A stretch of DNA of 64,000 bases, from the NCBI GenBank assembly GCA_023392635.1, contig JAEVYS010000006.1, positions 25,113 to 89,112 of the forward strand, read 5' to 3'. The notes beneath the pieces are model-generated. The model ran no database searches. It saw nothing but the letters and a program-made list of their open reading frames with translations, and was not told the DNA's origin. Below are positions 8,531-17,037 of the stretch, piece after piece. The DNA comes from Actinomycetes bacterium (GTDB taxonomy: Bacteria > Actinomycetota > Actinomycetes > Propionibacteriales > Propionibacteriaceae). A program made the position numbers and the translations under genes. Each line of letters begins with the position of its first letter. Position 1 is the first letter of the stretch.

Positions 8531-10522
8531 TCAGGGCTGCAGCCGGGAGAGCGCCCCGTACGCCCCCGCCTTGCGGACGAGCTCCGCGCGGGTCGATGCC
8601 TGGAACTTCTCCCTGAGCGTCGCGACCTGTGACCGCACCGTGTGGACGGAGACGTGCAGCTGCTTCGCGATGTCGGGAACCGAGGCGCTGCCGGCCAGAA
8701 GGGGAAGCAGGACCGCCTCGCGCTCGGTCAGCTGCACGAGCCGGGCGTCCCCGCCGCCGTCCCGCACCGAACGCAACCGGTCGAGGAGTTCGGTGAACCG
8801 CTCCGCCGTCTCCGGATCCTCCTTCAACGGTGCGATGAGCGCCAGGATCGCGTTGCACGCCCGGCGCGGGAGCATGGCGAAGGGAAGATAGCTGCGGTTG
8901 AGGAGGAGATGCCGGGCCGCCGTCACGGTGTCGGCGGCGATGTCGTCGGTGATGCTGTCGTCCAGTGCGGTGGCCGCGCCCCGGATCACCAGCAGCTGCA
9001 GGCGGTCGCCGTGGAGCAGCCGGGGATCGGGCAGGGTCAGTTCCATCGTCCGCACGGATGCGACCAGCTGCCCTGCCCACAGCAGCGTCCGGGCCAGGAC
9101 CACCGTGCGGAACCGCTCGTCGATCGTCTCGGCGCCCGCGGTGGCAGCGGCGAACGCCCCCACCCGGCTGAGCAGGAGGGCCCGCGCCGGCCCCAGGATG
9201 AGACCGCTCATCGGCTCGTCCTGCTCGCGAACCCCCATCGACTGGTCGGCCAGGGCCGCGAACAGCCGATTGAGGCCCTGCGGTGCGTCGCCCCAGATGG
9301 CGGCGTGCATCGCCTCGATCCCCACCCTGGTGGCCCACAGTCCGGCGATCGCCGCCGAGTCACGGCGCACCTCAGCCAGCGCTTCCTCCACGCCGGCGCG
9401 GTCGAGCCTCTCCAGAGCTTCGCGCCCCCGTGCCAGCGCGCTCATGACCGCGGCCATCTGGCTGAGGCAGCCGAACCGGAACTGGGCGGACGGGAGTCCC
9501 GCGCCGGTTGCGTCCGCCGGGCTGCCACGCCCCTCGCCGGCGAGGCTGTGGGCCAGCGACTCGATCCCCGCGGCGAGATCCGACGTCGAAGGGCCGAGCG
9601 CGAGGATGGCGCCCCACCGTGCCTCCGCGACGGCCTCGGCGAGATCGGCACGGTGCACAGCGAGCTGGCCCGACATGACCCGGAAGAACGATTGTGCGAG
9701 CTGGGACGGTGGGGCTCCCTGCCGGGAGCGCTCGTCGATGTGGCGCTCGATGGCCGCCTTGGTCCGCCACGCCGCCGTGAGGGGTGCTCCCGACGGCGGC
9801 AGGTGGCGTTCGCCGACCATGCGCAGGACGCCACCGAACACCGCGGTGTCGGTGTCCTCCCGCTGCGCCCAGTCGGCATGGAGGAGCGCGGAGTCGCCGA
9901 TCATCCGGTTCAAGAACACCTCGGTCCTTCCCGGGCCGGGGCCCGCCGCGTCGGCCTGTGCGACCGCGGACGCCCAGGTCAGCGTCGGGAAGCGTCGCCG
10001 CGCCTCGGACGGGACATCGGTATAGGCAGCCAGGACGCCGTCGGGAATGTGGGCCGCATCGTCGGCCACGACGCGCCAGAGTTCGTGCAGGACGTCCCAA
10101 CGCTGCGCGCCGAGCGCCCAGGCGGCCGTCGCGGACAGCGCCGGCTCGCCCCACTCCTTGACGCAGCACAGGAGCCGGGCGAGTGAGGCCGGATCGTCGA
10201 CGAACTCCCCCAGCGCAGCTTCGAGGCTCGCCCGTGCCTCCTCGCGCAACACCAGCGACGAGTGCTGCGGGTCAGGTCCCGGGTCCACCACTCCGGAGTC
10301 CTGCAACCAGTCGCGCACGTCGGACCAGCCGAGGGCCGGCTCCCCGAAGCAGGACCGGATGGCCAGGACGACCTCGTCGGTCACCTCGGGGACGAGGCAG
10401 AGGGCGGGGAGCCAGGGCGGCGACCCGGGACGAGGAGCGGCGGCCGTGGCAGGCCTCGACTCCGTGGGGTCCCCCGCGGGCTCGACGCTCCACCGGTCCA
10501 CGGTGCTGGAAGCATCAGGCAT
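8531..10522 (-). CDS. Large LuxR-type transcriptional regulator
   Basis: 663 aa. The last 70 residues are a LuxR/GerE helix-turn-helix (LTEREAVLLPLLAG, then SVPDIAKQLHVSVHTVRSQ). The long N-terminal part is helical, with repeat-like hairpins, and shows no Walker A motif, so this is not a complete LAL/MalT ATPase regulator. I chose the ATG at 10522 because GGAGGG lies 6 bases upstream; the frame stays open for 47 more codons with no better site. It faces away from the EEP gene at 10997, across a gap with two inverted repeats. Target genes unknown. Confidence 0.75.
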   Translation of the reverse strand: MPDASSTVDRWSVEPAGDPTESRPATAAAPRPGSPPWLPALCLVPEVTDEVVLAIRSCFGEPALGWSDVRDWLQDSGVVDPGPDPQHSSLVLREEARASLEAALGEFVDDPASLARLLCCVKEWGEPALSATAAWALGAQRWDVLHELWRVVADDAAHIPDGVLAAYTDVPSEARRRFPTLTWASAVAQADAAGPGPGRTEVFLNRMIGDSALLHADWAQREDTDTAVFGGVLRMVGERHLPPSGAPLTAAWRTKAAIERHIDERSRQGAPPSQLAQSFFRVMSGQLAVHRADLAEAVAEARWGAILALGPSTSDLAAGIESLAHSLAGEGRGSPADATGAGLPSAQFRFGCLSQMAAVMSALARGREALERLDRAGVEEALAEVRRDSAAIAGLWATRVGIEAMHAAIWGDAPQGLNRLFAALADQSMGVREQDEPMSGLILGPARALLLSRVGAFAAATAGAETIDERFRTVVLARTLLWAGQLVASVRTMELTLPDPRLLHGDRLQLLVIRGAATALDDSITDDIAADTVTAARHLLLNRSYLPFAMLPRRACNAILALIAPLKEDPETAERFTELLDRLRSVRDGGGDARLVQLTEREAVLLPLLAGSASVPDIAKQLHVSVHTVRSQVATLREKFQASTRAELVRKAGAYGALSRLQP

Positions 10523-10540
10523 CGAGGTCCCTCCGGAGTG

Positions 10541-10557
10541 TCGAGACTCATTCTCGA
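10541..10557. repeat. Short palindrome in the luxR-type leader
   Basis: TCGAGA, 5-base spacer CTCAT, TCTCGA. It lies 19 bases upstream of the regulator start, just before its ribosome binding site. It could be an autoregulatory operator or an mRNA hairpin. Confidence 0.4.
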
Positions 10558-10615
10558 CCCAAACTCCGTGAAAGGCTCCCCGCCGCGGCTGATGGCTTCG
10601 CAGCCCGGCCCCGCT

Positions 10616-10650
10616 GTGCCGGGACCGGACATGGTTCCTGGTCCCGACAC
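10616..10650. repeat. 11-bp inverted repeat, one mismatch, 13-base loop
   Basis: Arms GTGCCGGGACC (10616-10626) and GGTCCCGACAC (10640-10650) pair at 10 of 11 positions. No T-run follows on either strand, so a classical terminator is unlikely; an operator or RNA hairpin between divergent genes is more plausible. Confidence 0.5.
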
Positions 10651-10996
10651 GCGGCCAGCGCACTCGCGAGCGCCGGCGGATCTCCGGGGTGTGCCCGCCT
10701 GGCGGTCATCGCCGGCCGTCTCCATATTGGGGGGAATGGGACGCTGCCGGTGCGCGGGCTCCTCCAGACGCCGTCTTCCCGAGGGGTAGGGAGGCCGGCC
10801 CGTCAATTCTGGCGAGGACACACGCCGGGATCGGCGCACTCACACCTCCACCCCCGCCACTTCATCCCGCCAATCCCCCCATGTTTCGTCCACCTCATGA
10901 CAACGGCCCCCGGAGGGGCAGGACGGGAGGGGGCGGTCCGGTCCGGCCCCGCGCCGGTAGTGTGGTGCGGACGACGACGCTGGAGAGGGTCAGGCG

Positions 10997-12148
10997 ATGC
11001 AGCTCAGGCACCGGGCGCGGTTGCTGGGCCTCCTGCTGTCAGGCGCCGTGACGCTCGCTGCATGTGCAACGGTCGGCGAGCCGCCCTCGAGCGTTCCGGC
11101 CCCCTCGCCTGCGCCGACCCCTTCCCGCGTCCCCGCGGTCGCGACCGTGCCCCGGACGGCGAAGGCCTCGGCAACGCCGATGACGACCCGCGTGATGAGC
11201 TTCAACGTCCGGCACGCCAACATCACGGCGGCGGGGGCCAGGCACCCGGACCCCGTCGCCTTCCAGTGGACGACGTCACGCGGACCCGCGGCCGTCCGGT
11301 ACGTGAAGCGGGCGGACCCCGACATCATCGGTTTCCAGGAGGTCGAGCACCGGATGAAGGCGATGGACGGCCGGTCCATCCCCGGTGACATGATCACGAC
11401 GCTCGTCGACGGGCTTCCTGCGTACACCTTCACCAAGGTGCCGCAACGCAACAACTTCCTCCCCATCGCGTTCAAGACCGACCAGTTCGTGCTCAGGGGC
11501 TCCGGCCGGGTCCAGATCCAGTACCGCGCGGACCCCGACAGCGACTCCAACCGGTTCGCGACCTGGGTGATCCTCCAGCGCCGATCCGGGAACCAGCGCC
11601 TCCTCGTGGCGAACGTCTGGGCCAACGATGGCGCCACGCGGGCGATGGCGCTCGGCCGAGCACAGGGGTGGCAACGGCTGACCGCAGCACTCGCCGAGAT
11701 CTCGGGCGGCTACGCGATCCCGACGATCCTGGTCGGCGACTTCAACTCCCACGCCGCCGCGCGCACCTACCCCTACAACGCCCACCTGACGACACTGGAG
11801 GCGGACGGCTGGATGGACGCCAGCCGGGCCCCGTACGACTTGGACGCCCTGGCCGGAGTCTCCTCGTACAACTCGTGGGGCGGACGCATCGACGGCGTGC
11901 GCTACCCGAACTCGGTCCGGATCGGCGATCGGATCGACTACATCTGGACCAACGGTGGTGCGATCGCCCGCACCTGGCAGGTCTTCCTGCCCCCGTTCCA
12001 GTATCGCGAGGTCGAAGGGCGTCCGGTCCCGTTCGTCGAGGACACGATCGCCTCCGATCATTGGCCGGTGCTTGCCGACATCGCCCTGGACGGAAGCCGC
12101 ACGGACCGCCACCTGCCGCTCGGCGTCCAGGGCCCACTCCCGCGCTAG
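10997..12148 (+). CDS. Lipoprotein endonuclease/exonuclease/phosphatase (EEP) family hydrolase
   Basis: 383 aa. A lipoprotein signal peptide ends in lipobox TLAAC with the lipidated Cys at residue 23, followed by a Pro/Ser/Ala linker to about residue 60, so the enzyme should be anchored outside the cell. EEP motifs follow in order: MSFNVRH, DIIGFQEVEHR (metal-binding Glu), VGDFNSH (Asp/Asn) and a final SDHWPV (Asp-His). The superfamily includes nucleases, sphingomyelinases and phosphatases; the extracytoplasmic location makes a DNase or phosphodiesterase likely. GGAGAGG precedes the start. Confidence 0.85.
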   Translation: MQLRHRARLLGLLLSGAVTLAACATVGEPPSSVPAPSPAPTPSRVPAVATVPRTAKASATPMTTRVMSFNVRHANITAAGARHPDPVAFQWTTSRGPAAVRYVKRADPDIIGFQEVEHRMKAMDGRSIPGDMITTLVDGLPAYTFTKVPQRNNFLPIAFKTDQFVLRGSGRVQIQYRADPDSDSNRFATWVILQRRSGNQRLLVANVWANDGATRAMALGRAQGWQRLTAALAEISGGYAIPTILVGDFNSHAAARTYPYNAHLTTLEADGWMDASRAPYDLDALAGVSSYNSWGGRIDGVRYPNSVRIGDRIDYIWTNGGAIARTWQVFLPPFQYREVEGRPVPFVEDTIASDHWPVLADIALDGSRTDRHLPLGVQGPLPR

Positions 12149-12252
12149 GTGTTCGGCGACGATCTCGACGACCCCGAGCACCGGCTCGAACTGCAGCTGG
12201 CGCTGCTCGAATCCTGACCACCGCCCGGGCCGTTGGATCGGGCCGGCGTGCC

Positions 12253-13512
12253 TCATCGCCCGGAGCGGGCCGAATAGTCCATGAAGAGCCCGAGCCACTG
12301 GTCCCAGCCGATGCCGTAGCGCTCGCCGTTGCGGACGATGATCGTTCGGGTTCGGGGATCGACGAAGATCTCCTGGCCGTGGTTGCCCTGCGCGGCGAAG
12401 GCGTAGCTGCCGTCCGGCCGCCGAGCGCCCCACCAGAACCGTTGGTGGTACACCGGGCCGTACGGCTCATCCATCCATGCCGGGTACTGCGTCCGACGAT
12501 CCACCGAGCGGTCCATCACGGTGGCCGCCTTCACCCAGTCGTCCGGAAGAACCTGTCGATCCCCCACCCGGCCACCGTCGAGGTAGAGGCGCCCGAGCTT
12601 CGCGAAGTCGATGGCCCGGGCGTTGATGCCGCTCTCCATCTTCTCGAAGCCGGACGCCGTGCTGTCCAGGCTCCAGGACGCGGGGTACTCCGCACCCATC
12701 GGCTGCCACAACCGGGTCTCCAGGTAGCGGGCGACCGGTTCGCCCGTCGCCCGTTCCAGCACCAGGCCGAGCAGGAGCGGGTTGTAGTTGTTGTAGAGCC
12801 AGGTGCGGCCGGGCTCGGTCAGGATCGAGGTCTTCTGCAGCGCCAGTTCGCGGAGGTCGGGATAGTAGTAGGTGAGCGCGTCGTCGCCGTTCACGAAGCC
12901 GTTCTCCTCGTACTTCAGGCCGGACGTCATGTCGAGGAGGTGGCGAATCCTGATCGCCGAGAACCGCGGGTCGCGCGCCGCCAGCTCCGGCAGGTAGCGG
13001 GTGACCGGGTCATCGATGCTGCGGATCGCCCCTTCGGCGACGGCGATCCCGACGAGCGTGGAGACGTAGGACTTGGCGGCGGAGAACGACGTCAGCGTCG
13101 AGTCCCGGCCCGCTCCGTTGGCGTAGTGCTCGTACAGGATCGTGTCGTTCCTGATCACCAGGAACGCCTGGGTGCCGGTGTCCTCCAGGAACCTCTCCAG
13201 ATCGGTCCCGACCCGGGCGTCCCTCTCGAAGCCGTCCCTCACCTCGGCCTCGGCGGCGCGCTGGTCGGCCGGCCGCTGGAAGGGTCGCGGTGCTGCGGCA
13301 GCGGCGACGGGGCGTGAGGCGAAGACCAGGTAGTCGCGTACATCGGCCTGCTGGTAGGTGATCAGCCGGCGGAGATACTCCGCCGGATACGTCGCCAGCA
13401 GCACCCCGGTGGCCGTGACGAGGAGCAGGCAGAATGCCATCAGCGTCGCGAGCAGGGCCCTCCGCCACCGGCGCCCGGGACGACGGTTCGGAGCACCAGC
13501 GTCGGTGCCCAC
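12253..13512 (-). CDS. Membrane-anchored serine hydrolase, class C beta-lactamase/DD-peptidase family
   Basis: 419 aa from the GTG at 13512, one base after the stop of the upstream Lnt-like gene, with GAGGAGGAGGG just upstream. One N-terminal membrane helix (about residues 18-42) anchors a catalytic domain outside the membrane. The SxxK motif is Ser144-x-x-Lys147 (SFSAAKSYV) and the YxN motif is at 240-242 (WLYNNYNP). The enzyme belongs to the beta-lactamase/transpeptidase-like family, which also includes 6-aminohexanoate-dimer hydrolases and esterases. The third motif is probably around QGNHGQEIFV. Tight coupling with the CN hydrolase suggests joint envelope work; substrate unknown. Confidence 0.82.
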   Translation of the reverse strand: MGTDAGAPNRRPGRRWRRALLATLMAFCLLLVTATGVLLATYPAEYLRRLITYQQADVRDYLVFASRPVAAAAAPRPFQRPADQRAAEAEVRDGFERDARVGTDLERFLEDTGTQAFLVIRNDTILYEHYANGAGRDSTLTSFSAAKSYVSTLVGIAVAEGAIRSIDDPVTRYLPELAARDPRFSAIRIRHLLDMTSGLKYEENGFVNGDDALTYYYPDLRELALQKTSILTEPGRTWLYNNYNPLLLGLVLERATGEPVARYLETRLWQPMGAEYPASWSLDSTASGFEKMESGINARAIDFAKLGRLYLDGGRVGDRQVLPDDWVKAATVMDRSVDRRTQYPAWMDEPYGPVYHQRFWWGARRPDGSYAFAAQGNHGQEIFVDPRTRTIIVRNGERYGIGWDQWLGLFMDYSARSGR

Positions 13513-13513
13513 G

Positions 13514-15160
13514 TCAGCCCTCCTCCTCGCCACCGGACGCCGCCGCCCGTGATCGCACGGTCGCCGCGGCCAGGACCAGCAGGCCGCCGACGCAGAGCCA
13601 GGCGAACCAGTCGCCCCAGGCGGCGTACGGCGTGCCCACACCCGTGGTCGGGACCGTGGCGACCATGACCCGCTCCGAGGCCTGGAACTGGTCCATCGCG
13701 GCGACGACGCGTCCGTACGGGTCGGTGGCGACCGAGAGCCCGTCCCCGGCCTGCCGCACCAGCGAGAAGCCGTTCTCGACGCCTCGGAAGACCGCGTACC
13801 AGGTGTGGAACGGGTCGATCTCCACCCAGTCGAAGCTCGGTGCGACAACCACGTCCGCCCCGGCGGCACCCGCCTGCTGCACGGTGGAGGGGAAGTCGAG
13901 ATCACGACAGATCACGGCGCCGAGGCGGGCGAACGGCAGGTCGGCGAACGCCAGCACGCCACTGCCGGGCTCGATGCCCTCCAGCGCTGCCGACCCGTAC
14001 TTGACGTGCCGCAGCACCACCTCACCGTCCGGTCCGGCCACCACCAGGAGGTTGCGGTCGAGACCGTCGGCACCGCTGAGGTACAGCGGCACCACCAGCG
14101 TGGTCCTCGCCTCCCGTGCGAGCGCGCTCCCCCACGCCACCAGCTCCTGCTCCTGGCCGACGTCGCCCCGTATGGAGGTCTCACTGAAGGTCACCAGCCG
14201 GGCACCCGCCGCCGACTCCCGCAGCACGGCCTCGCGTCCCTGCTGGCGCAGTGCCTCGTTGATGCGGGCGACCCGGTCACCGCCCTCGGCTCGCGCGGCC
14301 TCCAGGGCATGGCTGGTCACCCGGTCGACCAGGGTGATGCCGGCGACCCGGACCGAGGCCCCCGACGCCGGGGCAGATGCGAGCCGCCAGCCGCCGTAAC
14401 CGAGGACAAGGACGACCGTGAGCCCGAACAGCAGCAGCGGCGAGGACCACCGGCGCCAGTCCGCGCCGCCCACCCACACGGCATCGGCGACGGGCGCGAG
14501 CCACGCGACCAGGAACGTCAGCCCCCACACGCCGGTGACGGAAGCCAGCTGGGTGAGGGCGAGGCTCGGGTACTGGGTGTAGCCCAGCGCTCCGACGCTG
14601 CCCAGAGGACTCAGCCGCGCCACTGCGAAGTCGAGGACGGTGTAGGCGAGCGGGAACGGCAGGGTCAGGAGGAGGTGTCCGCGGCCCCAGTGGTGCGCCA
14701 GCCGGCTCGCCGCGCATCGGTCGGCGAGGTAGACCAGCCCGACCGCCGGCCCGAGCGCGGCGGGCACCCACACCGGCGAGTCCGGGACACCGGAGGGAGA
14801 CACGGTGCCCGACCAGGAGACCAGGTTCGCGGTGGCCAGCAGGAGCGACAAGACGAGATAGCCGCGCACGACCGGTTGGCGTCGGGCCCAGTGCAGCAGC
14901 AGCACGGGGGCGAGCCAGGTCGCGATCGCGACGGTCCAGCGGCCGTTGGAGACGAGGAAGAGGGCCAGGCCGACGGCCAGCCAGAGCCAGGAGGTCCGGT
15001 CAGAATCACGGAGGGAGGGCGGCGCCGAAGGGAGAACCGAGGTGACGATGGCGGTGCCGATCTCAGAGGCGTGAGCGGGTCGCGCCAGGGAGCTGCTGCA
15101 TGCGCTCAGCCTAGGGAGGACAGCTCCTGCCACGGGCCGGTTCGCTGCGATTGCGACCAC
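13514..15160 (-). CDS. Lnt-like membrane CN-hydrolase (nitrilase superfamily)
   Basis: Up to 548 aa. The N-terminal half has about seven membrane helices (residues 58-260). The C-terminal half is a carbon-nitrogen hydrolase domain with all three catalytic residues: Glu327 (TFSETSI), Lys387 (RHVKYGS) and Cys418 (AVICRDLDFP). The layout is that of apolipoprotein N-acyltransferase, which N-acylates lipoproteins on the outer membrane face. The sequence is divergent and paired with a serine hydrolase, so it may be a paralogue with another acyl acceptor. The GTG start at 15160 has no good ribosome binding site and the true start may be about 30-50 codons in. Confidence 0.75.
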   Translation of the reverse strand: MVAIAANRPVAGAVLPRLSACSSSLARPAHASEIGTAIVTSVLPSAPPSLRDSDRTSWLWLAVGLALFLVSNGRWTVAIATWLAPVLLLHWARRQPVVRGYLVLSLLLATANLVSWSGTVSPSGVPDSPVWVPAALGPAVGLVYLADRCAASRLAHHWGRGHLLLTLPFPLAYTVLDFAVARLSPLGSVGALGYTQYPSLALTQLASVTGVWGLTFLVAWLAPVADAVWVGGADWRRWSSPLLLFGLTVVLVLGYGGWRLASAPASGASVRVAGITLVDRVTSHALEAARAEGGDRVARINEALRQQGREAVLRESAAGARLVTFSETSIRGDVGQEQELVAWGSALAREARTTLVVPLYLSGADGLDRNLLVVAGPDGEVVLRHVKYGSAALEGIEPGSGVLAFADLPFARLGAVICRDLDFPSTVQQAGAAGADVVVAPSFDWVEIDPFHTWYAVFRGVENGFSLVRQAGDGLSVATDPYGRVVAAMDQFQASERVMVATVPTTGVGTPYAAWGDWFAWLCVGGLLVLAAATVRSRAAASGGEEEG

Positions 15161-15232
15161 TGGGCGGGGGTGCTCGGCGTTCTCGACCGTTCGCCGGTGG
15201 GCGGCGCCGCGGGACGCCAGAATTGCCCCGCA

Positions 15233-16180
15233 ATGAAACGATCAATCCTGAACCCGCTGATCGCGGTGGTCCTCGTGCTCGGCCTGCTGCAGGCAGCGCT
15301 CGGGTTGTTCTGGCAGCCCGACGACGTCCCCGGTCCGATGATCTTCACGACGCTGCACGGCCAGACCGTCGAGATCGCCGGCCACGGTGTCTATGCCTGG
15401 GACACCGTGTTCTTCGCCGCGGGCTTCCGTGGCATGGACGTCGTCACGGTGTGCGCAGGCGTCCCGCTGCTCGCCCTGGCGTGGTGGCGCTGGCGGCGCG
15501 GCTCGCTGCAGGGCGGGCTGCTCATGGTCGGGGCCCTCACCTACTTCGTGTACATCAGCGCGTCGCTGACGTTCTCCGCCGCCTTCAACCGGCTGTTCCT
15601 GCTCTACGTGGCGCTGCTCGCGTGCAGCCTCTACGCGCTCCTGTTCGCCCTCGGTTCGATGGACGCCGGCCGGCTGGAGCACGACCTCACCGGCGAGATC
15701 CCCCGGAAAGGACTCGCGGGCTTCCTGGTGGTCGCCGGCGTCGGGACGTTGGTCCTGTGGGTGAGCGACCTGATCGGACCGCTGCTCGCCGGCCGGCCCC
15801 CGGCACTGCTGGGCCCGTACACGACCATGTTCACCCACGGCTTCGACTCGGCGGTGATCACCCCCGCGGCCCTGATCACCGCGGTCTTCGTGTGGCAGCG
15901 CAAGCCGCCGGGCCTGCTGTTGGCGATGCCCGTCCTGGTGCTGTGCGTCTTCAACGGTGTGGTGGTGATCGCGTCCACGGTGTCGCAGACGATGGCCGGG
16001 ATCTCCTTCTCCCTGGGCACCTACATCGGGCTGATCGGCTCCTGGGTGGTACTCGGCCTGTGGGCACTGTGGCTGGGCATCGTGTTCCTGCGCCGGTTGG
16101 CGGTCCCGGCGTGCCCTGCCGCGGCGAGAGTCGACCCCGCCGACGTCGAGCGTGCCGGACAGACCGGTCCGACCCCGTGA
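15233..16180 (+). CDS. Polytopic membrane protein of unknown function
   Basis: 315 aa with about eight hydrophobic helices and a long extracytoplasmic loop near the N-terminus. No family motif recognised. I chose the ATG at 15233; the frame is open further upstream, but that part is antisense to the CN-hydrolase gene and shows no protein-like character. No clear ribosome binding site is seen. Its stop overlaps the next gene's GTG (GTGA), so it is translationally coupled to the CPBP protease gene. Confidence 0.7.
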   Translation: MKRSILNPLIAVVLVLGLLQAALGLFWQPDDVPGPMIFTTLHGQTVEIAGHGVYAWDTVFFAAGFRGMDVVTVCAGVPLLALAWWRWRRGSLQGGLLMVGALTYFVYISASLTFSAAFNRLFLLYVALLACSLYALLFALGSMDAGRLEHDLTGEIPRKGLAGFLVVAGVGTLVLWVSDLIGPLLAGRPPALLGPYTTMFTHGFDSAVITPAALITAVFVWQRKPPGLLLAMPVLVLCVFNGVVVIASTVSQTMAGISFSLGTYIGLIGSWVVLGLWALWLGIVFLRRLAVPACPAAARVDPADVERAGQTGPTP

Positions 16181-17037
16181 ACCGCTCGCCGCGCACCGCG
16201 ACCACCTTCCTGGTCGCGACCTTCGCCTGGACGTGGGCCTGCTACGCGCCCATCGCGCTGGGCGCTCACAACCCGTACTCGATGCCGTGGACGGCGCTGC
16301 TGATCGCCGGCGGCATGGGCCCGTCCCTGGTCGGCGTCGTGCTGGTGCTCACCACGTACGAGCGGGAGCAGCGACGTGACTTCTGGCGCCGCTGCTTCTC
16401 GCCACGGCTGATCGGGAGGCACTGGTGGGCGCTCATCGCGGTGCTGTTCCCCGCCATCTGGGCGACCGCGATCGGCCTCGACCTGGTTCTCGGCGGTGGG
16501 CCGCCGGGGCTCGAACAGCTGGGCGACCTGGTGGCGCAGCCGACGATGTGGCCACTCGCCGTGGTGATCGGCTTCCTGAGCGGGCCCTGGTCGGAGGAGT
16601 TCGGATGGCGGGGGTTCGCCCTCGACCCTCTCCTGCGACGGTTCGGGGTCCTGGGCGGCTCGGTGCTCCTCGGTCTGTTGTGGGGGGTCTGGCACCTGCC
16701 GCTGTACGTCATGCCGGGAACCTGGCACGCCTCGATGGGCTTCCGGTTCGCCGGGTTCTGGACCTTCCTCCTGCTGAGCATCGGGCTGTCGCTGGTGATG
16801 ACGTGGGTCTACCTGAACAGCGGACGCAGCGTCCTGACGGCCCTGTTGCTGCATTTCGCGGCGAACTTCAGCAGCCAGCTGGTCGCACCCGTCTCCGATC
16901 GGGCCGAGGTGGTGCGCACACTGCTCGTCCTCGCCGTCGGTCTGGCAGGGTGCGCGACTCTTCGCCGTCGGCCCGCCGCGAGGCTCAGTCGCTCCGATGC
17001 GAGCGTCGAGCCCCCGCGTGCGGGCTCGACCCGCTAG
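16177..17037 (+). CDS. CPBP-family intramembrane metalloprotease
   Basis: 286 aa, multi-pass. The CPBP (Abi, Rce1-like) signature is intact: EExxxR at 140-145 in SEEFGWRGF, a downstream His173 in GVWHLPLY, and a third motif with His in LLLHFAANF. The family cleaves or processes peptides inside the membrane; bacterial members are linked to bacteriocin immunity and protein processing. The start is the GTG overlapping the stop of the preceding membrane protein gene. Its 3' end overlaps the convergent M15/EEP fusion gene by 4 bases. Confidence 0.87.
   Translation: MNRSPRTATTFLVATFAWTWACYAPIALGAHNPYSMPWTALLIAGGMGPSLVGVVLVLTTYEREQRRDFWRRCFSPRLIGRHWWALIAVLFPAIWATAIGLDLVLGGGPPGLEQLGDLVAQPTMWPLAVVIGFLSGPWSEEFGWRGFALDPLLRRFGVLGGSVLLGLLWGVWHLPLYVMPGTWHASMGFRFAGFWTFLLLSIGLSLVMTWVYLNSGRSVLTALLLHFAANFSSQLVAPVSDRAEVVRTLLVLAVGLAGCATLRRRPAARLSRSDASVEPPRAGSTR

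Larger units (their letters stand above)
10523..10996. other. 474-base intergenic region with two inverted repeats
   Basis: Divergent control region for the LuxR-type gene (minus) and the EEP lipoprotein gene (plus). It contains a 6-bp palindrome TCGAGA/TCTCGA (10541-10557) in the leader of the LuxR gene, and a longer imperfect inverted repeat (10616-10650). A TAGTGT -10-like element lies about 40 bases before the EEP start. I see no convincing reading frame. Confidence 0.5.

Noticed and set aside
10616..10650. Rho-independent terminator
   Set aside because: No T-run on either side; it lies between divergent genes, not after a stop.
13805..15232. Long N-terminal extension of the membrane protein at 15233
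   Set aside because: It lies antisense to the CN-hydrolase catalytic and membrane domains and has shadow-type composition.
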